In this document: positions 27,103 through 35,966 of the stretch, in pieces
Numbering within the stretch: the first letter of the stretch is position 1
How the letters are laid out: every line of letters starts with the position of its first letter
Source: JBJHAX01 sp050480705
GTDB taxonomy: Bacteria; Actinomycetota; Nitriliruptoria; Nitriliruptorales; Nitriliruptoraceae
Length of the DNA: 64,000 bases
Assembly: GCA_050480705.1 (NCBI GenBank)
Contig: JBJHAX010000001.1
Location: 62,001 to 126,000 of the forward strand
Direction: 5' to 3'
Translations under genes and position numbers: made by a program
Notes under the pieces: generated by a model
Database searches by the model: none
The model's input: only the letters and a program-made list of their open reading frames with translations
What the model was told of the DNA's origin: nothing

Positions 27103-28973
27103 CGACCGCGACCACACCGGGGGGACGAGCCCCCGGACTGCTTCGTCGCGGTGCGCAGGTCGTCGGTGTGACACTGCGCGGCGCCAAGGGGCCGTTTGCG
27201 ATCGGCATCGGTGGTGCCGTGTTGTTCGCGGCGATGACCGTCGCGGCCTCACTCGTGCTCGGCTGGGTCACCGACGAAGTTCTTCTGCCTGCGGTCGTCG
27301 ACCAGACGCTCGACGTCGGCATGCTCACGTTCGCAGTGGTCGCGATCCTCGGGGTCGCGACGTTCAAGGCCGCTGGCGTGGCTGGCCGCCGGCTCGGCGC
27401 CTACATCGGCCAGTACACGTTGCAGTCGACCTACCGGCGCCTGGTGACCCGCCGCTATCTGCGGCTGCCGATCACGTGGCATCGCCGACATCCAACCGGC
27501 CAGTTGCTCTCCAACGCGAGCGCGGACGTCGAGTCGGCATTCTTCGTCGCGGCACCTCTGCCCATGGCGGTCGGTGCGACCGTCCTCGTCGGTGCCACCG
27601 GCGCGCTACTCGTGATCACCGATCCGTTGCTCGCCGTGATCGGATTCTCGGTCGTGCCGATGCTCGCCTGGGCCAACTGGCACTACCAGCGCCGGATGCG
27701 TGACGCAGCGACCACCGCCCAGCAGGCGCGAGCCGATGTGGCCGAACGTGCGCACGAATCGATCGATGCGGCACTGGTGGTCAAGACGTTGGGACGTGAA
27801 GACGCAGAGGTCGAACGGTTCGCCGGGCGCTCGAACGAACTGCGTGACCGCATGATCGTCGTGGGACGACTGCGGGCGTACTTCGACCCGGTCATCGAAG
27901 CGCTTCCCAACGTAGGGATCCTGCTCGTGCTGCTCGTCGGTGCCGGACGGGTCCGGGACGGCCTGCTCACTCCCGGCGACCTGGTGCTGTTCGCCTATCT
28001 GTTCCGCCTGCTCGCGCTACCCATCCGCGTGTTCGGGTGGATGCTCGGCGACCTGCCCCGCGCAGTCGTCGGGTGGGATCGGGTACGCCGCGTCCTGGAC
28101 GCCGACGGCGACGTCATCTACGGCACCGCCTCTCCCGCGCCGGACGGCGGCGCCGGCGCGGCGCTGCGCAACGTCACGTTCCACCACCCGCCGGTGTCAC
28201 TCGACCATCTCGGGGATGTCGCGACGTGGACAGGCAGCGATACCCAGCTCGCACCGGTGTCCCCCGGCGCTGAGGACGAACATCGCCGGGGCGTCGACGA
28301 CGTCTCGCTGGACGTCGCTGCGGGACGCGTCGTCGCGCTCGTCGGCCCGACGGGTTCGGGCAAGTCCACGCTGGCCGGGCTGATGGTGCGCCTGTTCGAC
28401 CCCGATGACGGCCGGGTTCTCCTCGACGGGCACGATCTCACCGACATCGAACGGCACGCGCTCGCCGATCAGGCCTGCATCGTTCTCCAGGAGACGTTCC
28501 TGTTCGACGACACCGTGCGCGGCAACATCACCCTCGGTGCCGACGTCAGCGACGATGAGGTGGAGCACGCCGCTCGGCTCGCGCGCGCCGACGGTTTCAT
28601 CCGGCAACTCGAACACGGCTACGACACGCAGGTGGGGGAGCGTGGCACGACCCTGTCCGGCGGACAGCGGCAGCGTGTCGCGCTGGCGCGGGCGCTCGTG
28701 CGACGTCCACGTCTCCTCGTCCTCGACGACGCCACCTCCGCGGTCGATCCCAGCGTCGAACAGCAGATCCTGACCGGACTGGTCGATGCGCGGATGCCGT
28801 CGACGGTCGTGATCGTCGCCTACAGGCGCGCATCGATTGCGCTCGCCGATGAGGTCGTCTATCTGCGCGCCGGCCGCATCGTTGCACGCGGACGCCATGC
28901 GGAGCTGCAACGTGACGTCGCCGGGTACCGGGACCTGGTCACCGCCTATGAGCGTGCGGAGCACCGCACGTGA
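27099..28973 (+). CDS. ABC exporter half-transporter with degenerate ATP site
   Basis: A 624-residue type IV ABC exporter subunit. Six membrane segments (about 32-330) precede a nucleotide-binding domain with Walker A GPTGSGKST (416-424) and signature LSGGQ (519-523). Walker B ends in Asp-Asp (543-544), so the catalytic Glu is replaced by Asp, and the H-loop residue is Tyr575 instead of His. Between membrane and nucleotide-binding parts is an unusual linker (about 360-395). The GTG start overlaps the RNase stop (GTGA); a longer reading from 27057 is not needed. It pairs with the next gene, whose ATP-site residues are complementary. The substrate is unknown. Confidence 0.92.
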   Translation: MTTATTPGGRAPGLLRRGAQVVGVTLRGAKGPFAIGIGGAVLFAAMTVAASLVLGWVTDEVLLPAVVDQTLDVGMLTFAVVAILGVATFKAAGVAGRRLGAYIGQYTLQSTYRRLVTRRYLRLPITWHRRHPTGQLLSNASADVESAFFVAAPLPMAVGATVLVGATGALLVITDPLLAVIGFSVVPMLAWANWHYQRRMRDAATTAQQARADVAERAHESIDAALVVKTLGREDAEVERFAGRSNELRDRMIVVGRLRAYFDPVIEALPNVGILLVLLVGAGRVRDGLLTPGDLVLFAYLFRLLALPIRVFGWMLGDLPRAVVGWDRVRRVLDADGDVIYGTASPAPDGGAGAALRNVTFHHPPVSLDHLGDVATWTGSDTQLAPVSPGAEDEHRRGVDDVSLDVAAGRVVALVGPTGSGKSTLAGLMVRLFDPDDGRVLLDGHDLTDIERHALADQACIVLQETFLFDDTVRGNITLGADVSDDEVEHAARLARADGFIRQLEHGYDTQVGERGTTLSGGQRQRVALARALVRRPRLLVLDDATSAVDPSVEQQILTGLVDARMPSTVVIVAYRRASIALADEVVYLRAGRIVARGRHAELQRDVAGYRDLVTAYERAEHRT

Positions 28974-30811
28974 GCGCCGGCGAGCACCCCGACGGAGCGT
29001 GGCGCACCTTCGCGCGTGGTGTCTCGCTGAGTCCTCACCTGCGCGTCGGACTTCCCGGCACGCTCGTGCTCGCGCTCGTCGCGACGGCGGGGCGGGCGAT
29101 CGTGCCGATCGCCATCCAGCGCACCATCGACGAGGGCATCACTGCAGGCAGCGTCGATCTCGACGTCGTGCTGCGCATCGTGCTGTGGGCGGGCCTGGCG
29201 GTCGCGGTGACCGCTGGTGCGAGTGGATGGATGAACTATCGGCTGGCGGCAGTCGTCGAGACGGCACTCAGTGACCTCCGCGTGCGTGCGTTTCGTCGGC
29301 TCCACGACCTGTCCATGCTGCATCAGGCGAGCCAGCAGCGAGGCGCGCTCGTCAGTCGTGTCACCACTGACGTCGACGAGATCTCCCGATTCATGCAGTG
29401 GGCGGGCCTGAATCTCATCACGGCCATCGGGCAGCTGACGGTCGCGGCGATCGTCATGGTCGTCTATTCGTGGCAGCTTGCACTGGTCGTGTTCGTCGTG
29501 TTCGTCCCGTTCGTCGCCGCAGGACGCTGGTTCCAGCGTCGCCTCACCGCCGCGTACCTGATCGTGCGCGAGAACATGGGGCGGCTGCTCGGCGTCGTGG
29601 CCGAATCGGTCGTCGGCGCCCAGGTCGTGCGCGCCTACGGCATCGAGGGGCGCACGCAGCAACGCATCGATGATGCGATCGAGAAGCATCGCCGGTCCGC
29701 CGTGCGCGCCGGCGGGCTCGTCTCGGGCTTCTCGGGTTCGGGGGAGATCTTCGGCGCGGTTGCGACGGCAGCGGTGGTCGTTGCCGGTGCGTGGCTCGGT
29801 GCGGGCGGCGAGGTCACCGCCGGAACCGTCGTCGCATTCCTGTTCCTGATCACCTTGTTCGTCGACCCGGTGCTGATCGCCGGCGAGGTCATCAACGAAG
29901 GCCAGACTGCCGTCGCCGGCTGGCGGCGGGTACTCGACGTGCTGGATCTGCAGCCCGATGTCGCTGACCCCGGCGACGACGGTGAGGATCTCCCCGAAGG
30001 CCGGCTCGGCGCGACGTTCGATGCGGTGACCTTCCGCTACCCGGCGACGGGTCGCTCCGCGCGCGACACCAGCGGAACGCTGGCGCTCGACGACGTCAGT
30101 GTCGAGATCCCCGCCGCGTCGCGCATCGCGGTCGTCGGTGAGACGGGCTCGGGCAAGACGACCTTCGCGAAGCTGCTCGTCCGGCTGATGGACCCCGGCG
30201 CGGGTGCGGTCACGATCGGCGGCGTCCATGCGCCGCGGGTGAGGTTCTCGTCGTTGCGCCGTCGTGTCGTCATGGTGCCTCAGGACGGCATGTTGCTCGA
30301 CGGCACCATCGCCGACAACGTGCGCATGGGCGACGAGTCGCTGGATGACCGTGCGGTCGCGCAGGTCCTCGACGAACTCGGTCTCGGCGACTGGCTGGCG
30401 ACGCTGCCCGACGGTGTCGCGACACGGGTCGGCGAACGTGGCGGCTCGCTGTCGGCCGGAGAACGACAATTCGTCGCGCTCGCGCGTTCACACGTCGTGG
30501 ACCCCGCGTTGCTCGTTCTCGACGAGGCGACGTCGTCGGTCGATCCTGACACGGAACTGCGCCTGCAACGGGCGCTCGAGCGGCTCACCGCCGGACGCAC
30601 CACCGTGACCATCGCGCACCGGTTGTCGACGGCGAGAACGGCCGACGAGATCCTGGTCTTCGACGCGGGCCGCATCGTCGAACGAGGCACGCACGACGAG
30701 CTGGTGGGTGGCGACGGCGTGTACGCGCGGTTGCACGCCAGCTGGCTCCGCGGCAGCGTCCGATCGGGTCTACCCTCATCGTCCGCGCACCGACAGGAGG
30801 ACGGGGTGTGA
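28970..30811 (+). CDS. ABC exporter half-transporter with catalytic ATP site
   Basis: A 613-residue ABC exporter subunit. Its membrane domain covers about 25-310. The nucleotide-binding domain has Walker A GETGSGKTT (390-398), Q-loop Gln438, a non-consensus signature LSAGE (494-498), Walker B with catalytic Glu519, and H-loop His550. Combined with the preceding protein this gives one competent ATP site (this Walker A/B with the other LSGGQ) and one degenerate site, as in asymmetric heterodimeric exporters. It overlaps both neighbours by 4 bp. The substrate cannot be told from sequence. Confidence 0.92.
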   Translation: MSAGEHPDGAWRTFARGVSLSPHLRVGLPGTLVLALVATAGRAIVPIAIQRTIDEGITAGSVDLDVVLRIVLWAGLAVAVTAGASGWMNYRLAAVVETALSDLRVRAFRRLHDLSMLHQASQQRGALVSRVTTDVDEISRFMQWAGLNLITAIGQLTVAAIVMVVYSWQLALVVFVVFVPFVAAGRWFQRRLTAAYLIVRENMGRLLGVVAESVVGAQVVRAYGIEGRTQQRIDDAIEKHRRSAVRAGGLVSGFSGSGEIFGAVATAAVVVAGAWLGAGGEVTAGTVVAFLFLITLFVDPVLIAGEVINEGQTAVAGWRRVLDVLDLQPDVADPGDDGEDLPEGRLGATFDAVTFRYPATGRSARDTSGTLALDDVSVEIPAASRIAVVGETGSGKTTFAKLLVRLMDPGAGAVTIGGVHAPRVRFSSLRRRVVMVPQDGMLLDGTIADNVRMGDESLDDRAVAQVLDELGLGDWLATLPDGVATRVGERGGSLSAGERQFVALARSHVVDPALLVLDEATSSVDPDTELRLQRALERLTAGRTTVTIAHRLSTARTADEILVFDAGRIVERGTHDELVGGDGVYARLHASWLRGSVRSGLPSSSAHRQEDGV

Positions 30812-32487
30812 CCCCCGTGCCGACACCGCCGGCGACGTCGCCGGATGAGATCGACGACGCACTCGCGGCGCTTCGCGCCGGCGCCGCACGTTGGGCCGAA
30901 ACGTCGGTGAGTGCGCGGAAGAAGCTGCTCGACGAGCTCACCGCAACGACGTCTGCGGCCGCCGGCGGCTGGGTGAGCGCGTCATCGGCCTCCGCACGCC
31001 AGGCAGGTCCCGGCGCGCCAGGCGCCGACGCCTGGTACGTCGATGTCGTGCCGGTGCTGCGCAACCTCGTGCTCCTGCGCCGCACCCTCGACGACATCGA
31101 CACCAAAGGCGCCCCGCAGCCGCCCCGGGTGACGACGCGCGCCGACGGCCGGGTGCTCGTCGACGTGCATCCTGCCCAGGCAACCGACCGGGTCGTGCTG
31201 CGCGGCTTCGACGCCCAGGTTCTGTTGCGCGACGGTGTGACGGCCGAAGAGGCCGTGGCGCGCATGGGCAGCGTCCACCGTGATCCGCGCCCAGGTGCAG
31301 CGGTCGCTCTGGTGCTCGCCCCGGGCAACGCCATGTCGGTGGCGGCGATGGACGTCCTTCACCAGATCTTCGGTGAAGCCCGGGCCGTGCTGCTCAAGCC
31401 GAGCCCTGTGAACGCTGTCCTCGCGCCACATCTCGGCGAAGCCTTCGAGCCGCTCGTCCGTGAAGGGCTGCTGCGGATCGTCTACGGCGGCGACGACGCC
31501 GGCGCCCGCCTCGTCGCCGACGAGCGCATCGACGCGATCCACCTGACCGGGACCGCCGACACCTACAACGAGGTTCGCGCCGCTGTCGCCCGTCGCGCCC
31601 CGACGCCGCACACTGTCGCCCTGACTGCGGCACTCGACGGTGTCACCCCGGTCATCATCGTGCCCGGCCCATGGTCGGCCCGTGACCTCGCCGCGCACGC
31701 CGACGCCATCACCTCCATGCTCGGCGTCAACGGGGGCCGGACCTGTGTCGCGCCGCGCCTGCTCGTGCAACACCGCGCGTGGTCGCGACGGCGCGCGATG
31801 CTCGAAGCCATCTCGTCGTCGATGCGGCGACTTGCTGCATCATCGTTCGATCATCCCGGCGCGGCAGCGCGCCGTGGCGCGCTGCTCGACGGCGGAAGGC
31901 GGGGCGAGGGATTCGCACCGCAGGACGACGGCACTCCCAGCTTCGGGCTGGTCACCGACCTCGACCCCGAGGCGGTCGACGACCCACTGTTCAGCGATAC
32001 GCAGTTCAGCGGGGTGCTCGGCGACGTCGGACTCGACAGCCCGCGTTCGATCCCCGACTACGTACGTGCCGCGGTCGAGCTGTGCAACGAGCACGTCGTC
32101 GGAAGTCTCGCCGCGACGATCATCGTGCATCCTCGTTCGCTGCTCGATGCCGGTGTCGCGCTGGCCGTCGAGCGCGCCATCGAGGAACTGCGATTCGGCA
32201 CCGTGGTGGTGAATCATCTCCCCGGTGTCGCCTTCGGTCTCGCAGCAACGCCCTGGGGTGCCGCACCAGCGGACGACGCCACCCGGTCGGGTACCGGATT
32301 CGTCCACAACACCTTCCTGCTCGACGACGTCGAGAAGTCGATCGTCCGTGGGCCGTTCAGGTCCGCGGTGACACCCCCGTGGCAGCAGAACAGCCGGCTG
32401 CGTGGTCCGCTCGGACGTGGACTGGCCGCCGTAACCGTTGGGAGGGTCAGCCGGCGCGTCGCCGGCGAGCCGATGTCGACGGGCTGA
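30808..32487 (+). CDS. Aldehyde-dehydrogenase-like protein with altered active site
   Basis: A 559-residue protein with the ALDH superfamily fold. Seen are the nucleotide-binding strand VLAPGNAMSVAAMD (169-182), Lys197 in LLKPSP, HLTGTADT (245-252), the candidate catalytic Cys313 in NGGRTCVAP and a conserved C-terminal part. The ELGG motif that carries the general-base glutamate in hydrolytic ALDHs is replaced by TAALDG (273-278). The first 110 residues do not resemble a normal ALDH N-terminus. It is translationally coupled to the ABC pair (4-bp overlap) with AGGAGG in front. It may be a CoA-acylating-type or non-catalytic relative. It is not ProA. Confidence 0.75.
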   Translation: MTPVPTPPATSPDEIDDALAALRAGAARWAETSVSARKKLLDELTATTSAAAGGWVSASSASARQAGPGAPGADAWYVDVVPVLRNLVLLRRTLDDIDTKGAPQPPRVTTRADGRVLVDVHPAQATDRVVLRGFDAQVLLRDGVTAEEAVARMGSVHRDPRPGAAVALVLAPGNAMSVAAMDVLHQIFGEARAVLLKPSPVNAVLAPHLGEAFEPLVREGLLRIVYGGDDAGARLVADERIDAIHLTGTADTYNEVRAAVARRAPTPHTVALTAALDGVTPVIIVPGPWSARDLAAHADAITSMLGVNGGRTCVAPRLLVQHRAWSRRRAMLEAISSSMRRLAASSFDHPGAAARRGALLDGGRRGEGFAPQDDGTPSFGLVTDLDPEAVDDPLFSDTQFSGVLGDVGLDSPRSIPDYVRAAVELCNEHVVGSLAATIIVHPRSLLDAGVALAVERAIEELRFGTVVVNHLPGVAFGLAATPWGAAPADDATRSGTGFVHNTFLLDDVEKSIVRGPFRSAVTPPWQQNSRLRGPLGRGLAAVTVGRVSRRVAGEPMSTG

Positions 32488-32490
32488 GCC

Positions 32491-32513
32491 GCGGCATGCC
32501 TTCAGGCGGCCGC
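32491..32513. terminator. Hairpin in the convergent gap
   Basis: GCGGC (32491-32495) pairs with GCCGC (32509-32513), and an inner GCC/GGC stem closes a TTCA loop. It fills the 33-bp gap between two convergent genes and could stop transcription from both sides. There is no T-run. Confidence 0.4.
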
Positions 32514-32520
32514 TGGTCAT

Positions 32521-33447
32521 TCAGACGGACGAATCTGCGGGTTCGAGCCCCAGCAGTTCCCACCGCCCAGGGTCGCGCAGTTCGGTCCGGTCGCACGACA
32601 AACGCATCAACGCCCCGGTGGCGCGATGTGCGACATGTGCCTGCCAACGGCCCCCGGCCACCTGCAGCAAGACGCGTGCGTTCGTGCCGTCGAATTCCTC
32701 GACTCGGGCGCTGACGCCGTCACGACGGTGTCCATCGAGCTGCTGCCGTGCCAGGATCTCTGCCGCCTGTGCAGCGGCGTGCAGGTGACAGCGGCCCCGC
32801 AGCGTGGCGAGCGGCAGACGTCCTGCCGCGAGATCGTCGACGACGTCCAGCGCAGCAGGCGCGTCGAGGCCGCCGAACATCAGACCTTCGGGCAGCACCA
32901 CCAGGTTCCCGGCGAAACGGTGCCCACCGACATGGCTCGTTTCCCACACCTGGCCGGGACGTCGTGCTGCGAGCGCTGCGGCGAGACCGCGTCCGAAGGT
33001 TGCGCAGCAGCGGTCGCGCGCGCTGTGGGTGCACACGAGCAGGACGTCGCCATTCACGTCGTCGCCGAAAGCGGGAGGTCGCGCCGAGGCGGCCTGCTCG
33101 ACCGGAAGGTCGTCGAAGCCCGCAGCTGTCGTGACCGTCGCCTTCATCCAGGGGGTGGGTCCGCAGTGGGCCAACAGCGCACGCATCGGCCGGTCTTCGA
33201 CGCGTGCGTGGGAACCGGGCGTACGGATGAGCTGGACACGGACCCCCGCGTCGTCGGCCCGCGCCAGCAGCGTGGCGGCCGGTTCGCCGAGTGTGCCCGC
33301 GACGTCGCGGCCCCACGCACCGGGACACTCGATGAGCAGCCAGCCTTCGACGGTGGTCGCCGTGCCCGCTGGTGATGCGTCCAGCAACCGGTTCGACTCC
33401 GCGCACGGAAGGTCTGCGGTGTGGTGGCGGTCGGCGTCGCTGTCCAC
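32521..33447 (-). CDS. Sucraseferredoxin-like (thioredoxin-fold 2Fe-2S) protein
   Basis: A 308-residue protein of the Suc_Fer-like family. The family marks are WLLIECPGAWG (36-46), the cysteine motif CTHSARDRCC (139-148) and WETSHVGGHRFAGNLVVLPEG (168-188). Cys139, Cys147 and Cys148 probably bind a [2Fe-2S] cluster, with Cys15 near the start. Proteins of this family are thought to be thioredoxin-fold ferredoxins; the electron partner is unknown. The start is uncertain: GTG at 33447 gives the usual family length, but GTG at 33534 would add 29 residues. It is convergent with the ALDH-like gene and divergent from rplU. Confidence 0.82.
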   Translation of the reverse strand: MDSDADRHHTADLPCAESNRLLDASPAGTATTVEGWLLIECPGAWGRDVAGTLGEPAATLLARADDAGVRVQLIRTPGSHARVEDRPMRALLAHCGPTPWMKATVTTAAGFDDLPVEQAASARPPAFGDDVNGDVLLVCTHSARDRCCATFGRGLAAALAARRPGQVWETSHVGGHRFAGNLVVLPEGLMFGGLDAPAALDVVDDLAAGRLPLATLRGRCHLHAAAQAAEILARQQLDGHRRDGVSARVEEFDGTNARVLLQVAGGRWQAHVAHRATGALMRLSCDRTELRDPGRWELLGLEPADSSV

Positions 33448-33624
33448 GACCTGCTTTCGAAGCTCGGCAGGCGGGCGGAGGGTGACACCCGCATCGGTCG
33501 CGGATGCTACGCCACTCAGATTCGGGGAAACCACGCCGGCATGCTGCCCGAGGCATCGGCACATGGCGCGTCGATCAGCACCGTGCCATGTCACGCGCCA
33601 CCCGGTGCGGCGCCGGCCACCAGG

Positions 33625-33654
33625 TTGACCGGTCCGTCGGCAGCCCGGTACCTT
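33625..33654 (+). promoter_or_regulatory. Promoter of rplU-rpmA
   Basis: TTGACC (33625-33630) and TACCTT (33649-33654) are separated by 18 bp, a good housekeeping-sigma match in the 392-bp gap between the divergent sucraseferredoxin-like and rplU genes. Transcription would begin near 33661 and leave a leader of about 180 nt before rplU, long enough for autoregulation by a ribosomal protein. I see no named leader motif in the rest of the gap. Confidence 0.6.
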
Positions 33655-33839
33655 CCTGGCCGAGGCGTTCGCGCCTGGACAGTCGCGCCGGTTCCGCACG
33701 TTCATCAGGGTCCGGCACCCCGCCCGCTGAACCAACGGCCGGATGCCGTGCATCCGGTCGGCCGTGAGCGACTGCGGGCACAGCGAACACGGATTCGCCG
33801 TGGCCCATGCCCGGCGCGCGAACAACGTAGGAGGCAGGC

Positions 33840-34139
33840 GTGTACGCGGTCATCGCCACCGGCGGCAAGCAGTACCGGGTCGAGCCCGGGCAACAGATCG
33901 CTGTCGAGCGGCTCGACGGCGCGGTCGGTGACCGTGTCGAGTTGCCTGCGGTGATGGTCGTCGATGGAGACGACGTGGTGGTCGGCGAGGCGCTCGGTGG
34001 GCGTACCGTCACCGCGACGATCACCGGCAACGACCGCGGTCCGCGCATCCGCGTGTTCACCTACAAGAACAAGTCGCGCCAGCACAAGCGGCGCGGTCAC
34101 CGCCAGCACCGCACGAGCGTGCGGATCGACGAGATCTGA
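33840..34139 (+). CDS. rplU: 50S ribosomal protein L21
   Basis: Large-subunit ribosomal protein that binds 23S rRNA near L20. It has 99 residues, full length. The N-terminus MYAVIATGGKQYRVEPGQ and the basic C-terminal loop with KNKSRQHKRRGHRQ are diagnostic. GTG start with GGAGG at 33830-33834, 5 nt upstream. rpmA follows after 53 bp in the same transcript. Confidence 0.98.
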   Translation: MYAVIATGGKQYRVEPGQQIAVERLDGAVGDRVELPAVMVVDGDDVVVGEALGGRTVTATITGNDRGPRIRVFTYKNKSRQHKRRGHRQHRTSVRIDEI

Positions 34140-34192
34140 GCCCCGCTGTCGCAACGGCGACATGCCGGTGTGATGCGCGCAGGAGGAACGAC

Positions 34193-34450
34193 ATGGCGAC
34201 CAAGAAGGGCGGCGGCTCGTCCAACAACGGGCGCGATTCGAACGCCAAGCGGCTCGGCGTGAAGCGTTTCGGTGGCGAGTTCGTCACCGCGGGCTCGATC
34301 ATCGTGAGGCAGCGCGGGACCCGCATCCACGCCGGTGAGAACGTCCGGCGTGGTGGTGACGACACGTTGTTCGCTCTGGTCGACGGCTCGGTGCGTTTCC
34401 GCAAGAGCGGCCGGCGTACCAGCGCGCACGTCGACCCGGTCGACGCCTGA
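34193..34450 (+). CDS. rpmA: 50S ribosomal protein L27
   Basis: Large-subunit protein whose N-terminus reaches the peptidyl-transferase centre. It has 85 residues and begins MATKKGGGSSNNGRDSNAKR without the cleavable N-terminal extension of Firmicutes. The LGVKRFGGEFV and GTRIHAGENV motifs are complete. ATG start with AGGAGG upstream. It is followed by a strong hairpin. Confidence 0.98.
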   Translation: MATKKGGGSSNNGRDSNAKRLGVKRFGGEFVTAGSIIVRQRGTRIHAGENVRRGGDDTLFALVDGSVRFRKSGRRTSAHVDPVDA

Positions 34451-34475
34451 GCCCAACGCGAGGACACCTCGCACA

Positions 34476-34497
34476 GGGCGGCCGCATGCGGCCGCCC
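34476..34497 (+). terminator. Perfect hairpin between rpmA and obg
   Basis: A perfect 22-bp palindrome: arms GGGCGGCCGC and GCGGCCGCCC around AT, beginning 26 bp after the rpmA stop and followed by TTCGTTCGTC. It looks like an intrinsic terminator or attenuator for the L21-L27 transcript that lowers read-through into obg. Confidence 0.7.
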
Positions 34498-34529
34498 TTC
34501 GTTCGTCAAAAGCGACATCGGACCGTTGC

Positions 34530-35966
34530 GTGGACAGCATCAGCTTCGTGGACGAATGCGTCGTCCACGTCCGTGGGGGCGCTGGCGGCAACGGTGCCGT
34601 GTCGTTCCGCCGCGAAGCCCACGTGCCACGAGGCGGCCCGGACGGTGGTGACGGTGGTCGCGGCGGCGACGTCGTGTTCGTCGCTGATCACAACGTCGAC
34701 TCGCTGATCGATCTGCACCGCTCGCCGCACCTGCGCGCCGGCCGGGGAGCCCACGGATCCGGTGACGCCCGCAACGGTGCTGTCGGTGACGAACGTGTCG
34801 TCGCCGTACCGGTCGGAACGGTCGTGCGAGACAAGGCGACCGGTGAGCTTCTTGCGGATCTCGACAGTGACGGTGCGCGCGTCGTCGTCGCCGAAGGTGG
34901 TCGGGGAGGCCGGGGCAACCTCGCGTTCGCGAACCGCCATCGGCGCGTACCCCGATTCGCGGAGCGCGGCGAGCAGGTCGAGGAACGTTCGCTGACGCTC
35001 GAACTCAAACTGATCGCCGACGTGGGCCTGGTCGGGTTTCCGTCTGCCGGCAAGTCGTCGTTGGTGGGCAGATTGTCAGCGGCGACACCGCGCGTCGAAG
35101 CCTGGCCGTTCACGACCCTCACCCCCCATCTCGGGGTGATGCGTGGCGGCTCACGACCCGGTGATGACACGCCGATCGACGTCGTTCTCGCTGACGTGCC
35201 CGGCCTCGTCGAAGGCGCCTCGCAAGGTCGGGGTCTCGGCCTGCAGTTCCTGCGCCACATCGAACGGTGCCTGGTGTTGCTGCACGTGCTCGATGGCATG
35301 CCCATGGAGTCCCAACGTGACCCCTTGAGCGATCTCGAGGTCCTGCGCCGCGAACTGCAGGCGTACCGCCCCGACCTCCTCGAACGTCCCCAACTCATCG
35401 TCATCACCAAGATCGACCTGCCCGACGGGCGCGCGATGGCCGAGCTCGCCCGGGATGCACTCGAAGCCCGTGGCGAGAAAGTGCTGGAAGTGTCGACGGT
35501 CTCCGGTGAAGGCCTCGATGCGCTGCGCTACGCACTCGCTGCGCTCGTCGATGACGAGCGGCGTCATGTCGGCGGGCGTCACGTCGAACGCGAACGCCGC
35601 GAGACCGTCATCCACCTGCGCCCCGTCGACGACGGATTCGACGTGCACCGCGACCGTGACGGCACGTTCGTCGTCCGTGGACGACGCATCGAACGGTGGG
35701 TGACGATGCTGCCGGTCGAAGAACCCCAGGCGGCCGCGTACCTGCAGGGCAGGCTGCGCCGTGCGGGTGTCGAACGCGCACTCGTTGACGCGGGCGCGCG
35801 CGCCGGCGACGACGTCGTCATCGCAGACGTCGTGTTCACGTTCGATCCCGAACTCGAGGACCTGCCCGACGACGAGCGGCGCGCGGTGCTCGCAGACGAG
35901 GACCCGAGCCGCGAGGATGCGCATGTCGACGACGCGAGCGGTGGCGAGCTAGGAAGGTGGACATGA
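34530..35966 (+). CDS. obg: GTPase Obg/CgtA
   Basis: Essential GTPase that binds the 50S subunit and helps late assembly. It has 478 residues. The glycine-rich Obg domain (1-160, GGAGGNGAVSFRREAHVPRGG) is followed by a G domain with GFPSAGKSS, DVPGLVEGAS and TKID, then the C-terminal OCT domain and an acidic tail. GTG at 34530 gives SISFVDE; GTG at 34548 is an alternative with no better ribosome binding site. The stop overlaps proB by 4 bp, so the two are coupled. Confidence 0.96.
   Translation: MDSISFVDECVVHVRGGAGGNGAVSFRREAHVPRGGPDGGDGGRGGDVVFVADHNVDSLIDLHRSPHLRAGRGAHGSGDARNGAVGDERVVAVPVGTVVRDKATGELLADLDSDGARVVVAEGGRGGRGNLAFANRHRRVPRFAERGEQVEERSLTLELKLIADVGLVGFPSAGKSSLVGRLSAATPRVEAWPFTTLTPHLGVMRGGSRPGDDTPIDVVLADVPGLVEGASQGRGLGLQFLRHIERCLVLLHVLDGMPMESQRDPLSDLEVLRRELQAYRPDLLERPQLIVITKIDLPDGRAMAELARDALEARGEKVLEVSTVSGEGLDALRYALAALVDDERRHVGGRHVERERRETVIHLRPVDDGFDVHRDRDGTFVVRGRRIERWVTMLPVEEPQAAAYLQGRLRRAGVERALVDAGARAGDDVVIADVVFTFDPELEDLPDDERRAVLADEDPSREDAHVDDASGGELGRWT

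Noticed and set aside
30808..32487. ALDH-like gene as a candidate proA
   Set aside because: Too long (559 residues), different N-terminus and no gamma-glutamyl phosphate reductase signature.
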